Shown here piece after piece: positions 63,012-64,000 of a stretch of DNA of 64,000 nt (positions are counted from its first letter, which is position 1; every line of letters begins with the position of its first letter). The notes beneath the pieces are model-generated. The model saw only the letters and a list, made by a program, of their open reading frames with translations, did not search any database and had not been told where the DNA came from. Location of the stretch: positions 62,001 through 126,000 of the forward strand of contig JANRIQ010000002.1 in NCBI GenBank assembly GCA_033764775.1, given 5' to 3'. Source of the DNA: JAWXCE01 sp033764775. GTDB lineage: Bacteria; Pseudomonadota; Alphaproteobacteria; Rhizobiales; Rhodomicrobiaceae. Made by a program: the position numbers and the translations under genes.

Positions 63012-64000
63012 CAGCTTTCCAAAATCGTAGGGTCGTGATTGTTGTCACGATGACACTCCTATCGTTGTTCATAGGTTGCGTTGTTTTTGGTTTAGCCAAC
63101 TACGAAGCCGCAGCCCAAGATACGGGATTGGCTACGCAATATGATCCGCGGGAGCGGGCAGCACAGAGAAAAAGAGTGATGCGTGCTTTTGCACGAGATC
63201 TTGAACGCGCCGATAAAGCTCAGCAAGTCTACAAAACTCCATACTTTTGGTACTACTTTAACGACCCCGAGCGAATAGAGGCAGTTTTTAACGGTCGTTT
63301 CGAACTCGGCGGGCTAATCGATAAAAATTACTTGCTTGAACTTCTTTCGCGGTATGTTTATGAAAGGTGGGCATCTTGCAAAGCTAGCCTGCGGGGCGAG
63401 GTAAGATATTTTGAAATTACTGCAACAACGACAAAGCGACACTATGGTCGAGTTGTCGATATTGATAGTAATCGGAGAATACTGGGAATTGAGGACCGAT
63501 TTGCTGATCTGTTTCAGCTGCATTTCAACTCTGGATTGCCCTTAGAAGATTTTGCAAAAGCGTACAGCGAGCTTCAGTCGATCAACGACCTATCCGCAAT
63601 ATCGCAGCAGTTCTTTAAAGGTACCCTCGGGAAATATACAAATTCTCACTTTGACGCGGGTAAAATCGTGCGCCTTTTGGGTTGCCAAGGCGCCGCCTCT
63701 TATCAATTCGAAGAGAATCTAGTTCGAGCGCTGGAAGGGCGTTCCTCTGTCCAAGACGATCGAGTGGTCATTGCCGAAGCAATGAAGTGGTCGGATCGTG
63801 CCTTTTTGCAAGGTCATTTCGGAAGCATTGGTGAGGCGTGCTACTTCGATCGTCTATTTATGAGTAATGCGAATTTCTCCGACCGGGTGCTAAAATTTTG
63901 TAATTGTCTGGAGCAGCGCTTAGCAACAACTCTAAGCCCTGAGGAGGCCGTAAAGTATACGACAAACTACGAGGAATTTCGATCCTCGAAGCGCTTCGAT
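63005..64000 (+). CDS. Low-GC membrane-anchored or exported protein, partial at 3' end
   Basis: A reading frame open from ATG 63,005 to the window end (332 codons with no stop), so it continues beyond. The first 30 residues are a signal peptide or anchor (RRVVIVVTMTLLSLFIGCVVF). The soluble part is helical with many aromatic residues (PYFWYYFNDPERIEAVF, then RYVYERWASCK). Its start overlaps the previous stop by 7 bases. No family recognised. Confidence 0.75.
   Translation, partial: MLTAFQNRRVVIVVTMTLLSLFIGCVVFGLANYEAAAQDTGLATQYDPRERAAQRKRVMRAFARDLERADKAQQVYKTPYFWYYFNDPERIEAVFNGRFELGGLIDKNYLLELLSRYVYERWASCKASLRGEVRYFEITATTTKRHYGRVVDIDSNRRILGIEDRFADLFQLHFNSGLPLEDFAKAYSELQSINDLSAISQQFFKGTLGKYTNSHFDAGKIVRLLGCQGAASYQFEENLVRALEGRSSVQDDRVVIAEAMKWSDRAFLQGHFGSIGEACYFDRLFMSNANFSDRVLKFCNCLEQRLATTLSPEEAVKYTTNYEEFRSSKRFD

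Overview
The window looks like alphaproteobacterial DNA, probably Hyphomicrobiales-like. The evidence is an HWE-family sensor kinase paired with a FATGUY-type receiver, a FixL/FixJ-like two-component pair, a GcrA regulator and high GC codon use. The species cannot be named from the sequence. Positions 1 to about 6,050 look like resident chromosome: a SemiSWEET-type sugar transporter gene, a giant PAS/GAF HWE histidine kinase, and its single-domain response regulator. At 6,049-6,097 lies the 3' part of a tRNA-Arg(CCT) gene without its 5' half, followed 150 bp later by a P4-type tyrosine integrase. This is the usual left edge of a genomic island or ICE. No second copy of the tRNA end was seen to the right, so most of the window is probably inside the island, or inside several nested islands.

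Island layout. 8.2-9.6 kb holds an AlpA-like DNA-binding protein and a membrane protein. 9.8-18.7 kb, all on the minus strand, is a cargo cluster: MFS exporter, periplasmic adaptor, Tat-type amidohydrolase, RidA protein, isochorismatase-like hydrolase, exported alpha/beta hydrolase, then a FixJ-type regulator and a MASE4-like membrane histidine kinase. 19.1-22.6 kb is a vWA / PP2C / kinase-HhH triad of the TerY-P stress type. 22.9-26.1 kb has a broken integrase, a ParA plus ribbon-helix-helix partition pair, and a gene-free 1.3 kb stretch with regularly spaced TGCGGT repeats and a dyad that could be the partition site. 26.1-34.9 kb is a patchwork: two paralogous HTH regulators, a Cas2/SinR-like gene and an AlbA-type ATP-binding gene that carry in-frame amber codons and nothing else wrong, a truncated IS1595-type transposase, an exported repeat protein, a membrane spermidine-synthase-like protein, and a VapBC-type toxin-antitoxin pair.

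35.0-49.5 kb is a complete type I secretion locus on the minus strand, except for the outer membrane channel: ABC ATPase, HlyD adaptor, HlyC-type acyltransferase, a small membrane protein and a 3,352-residue RTX protein. That protein has about 23 calcium-loop-like 53-residue repeats, two DUF4214-like stretches and nine RTX modules. The genes fit one pathway: acylation, export and calcium-driven folding of a giant surface or secreted protein.

49.5-52.8 kb holds decayed genes (a DUF1778/GNAT toxin-antitoxin relic and a frameshifted gene) and a compact tyrosine recombinase. 53.3-61.9 kb is a plus-strand module of small conserved-looking proteins around a 670-residue ParB-like protein and GcrA, with hairpins between several genes. 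This module stops abruptly near 61.98 kb, inside a truncated gene. Lower-GC DNA follows with two exported proteins of unknown function, the second running off the window. No conjugation genes, rRNA genes or CRISPR arrays were seen.
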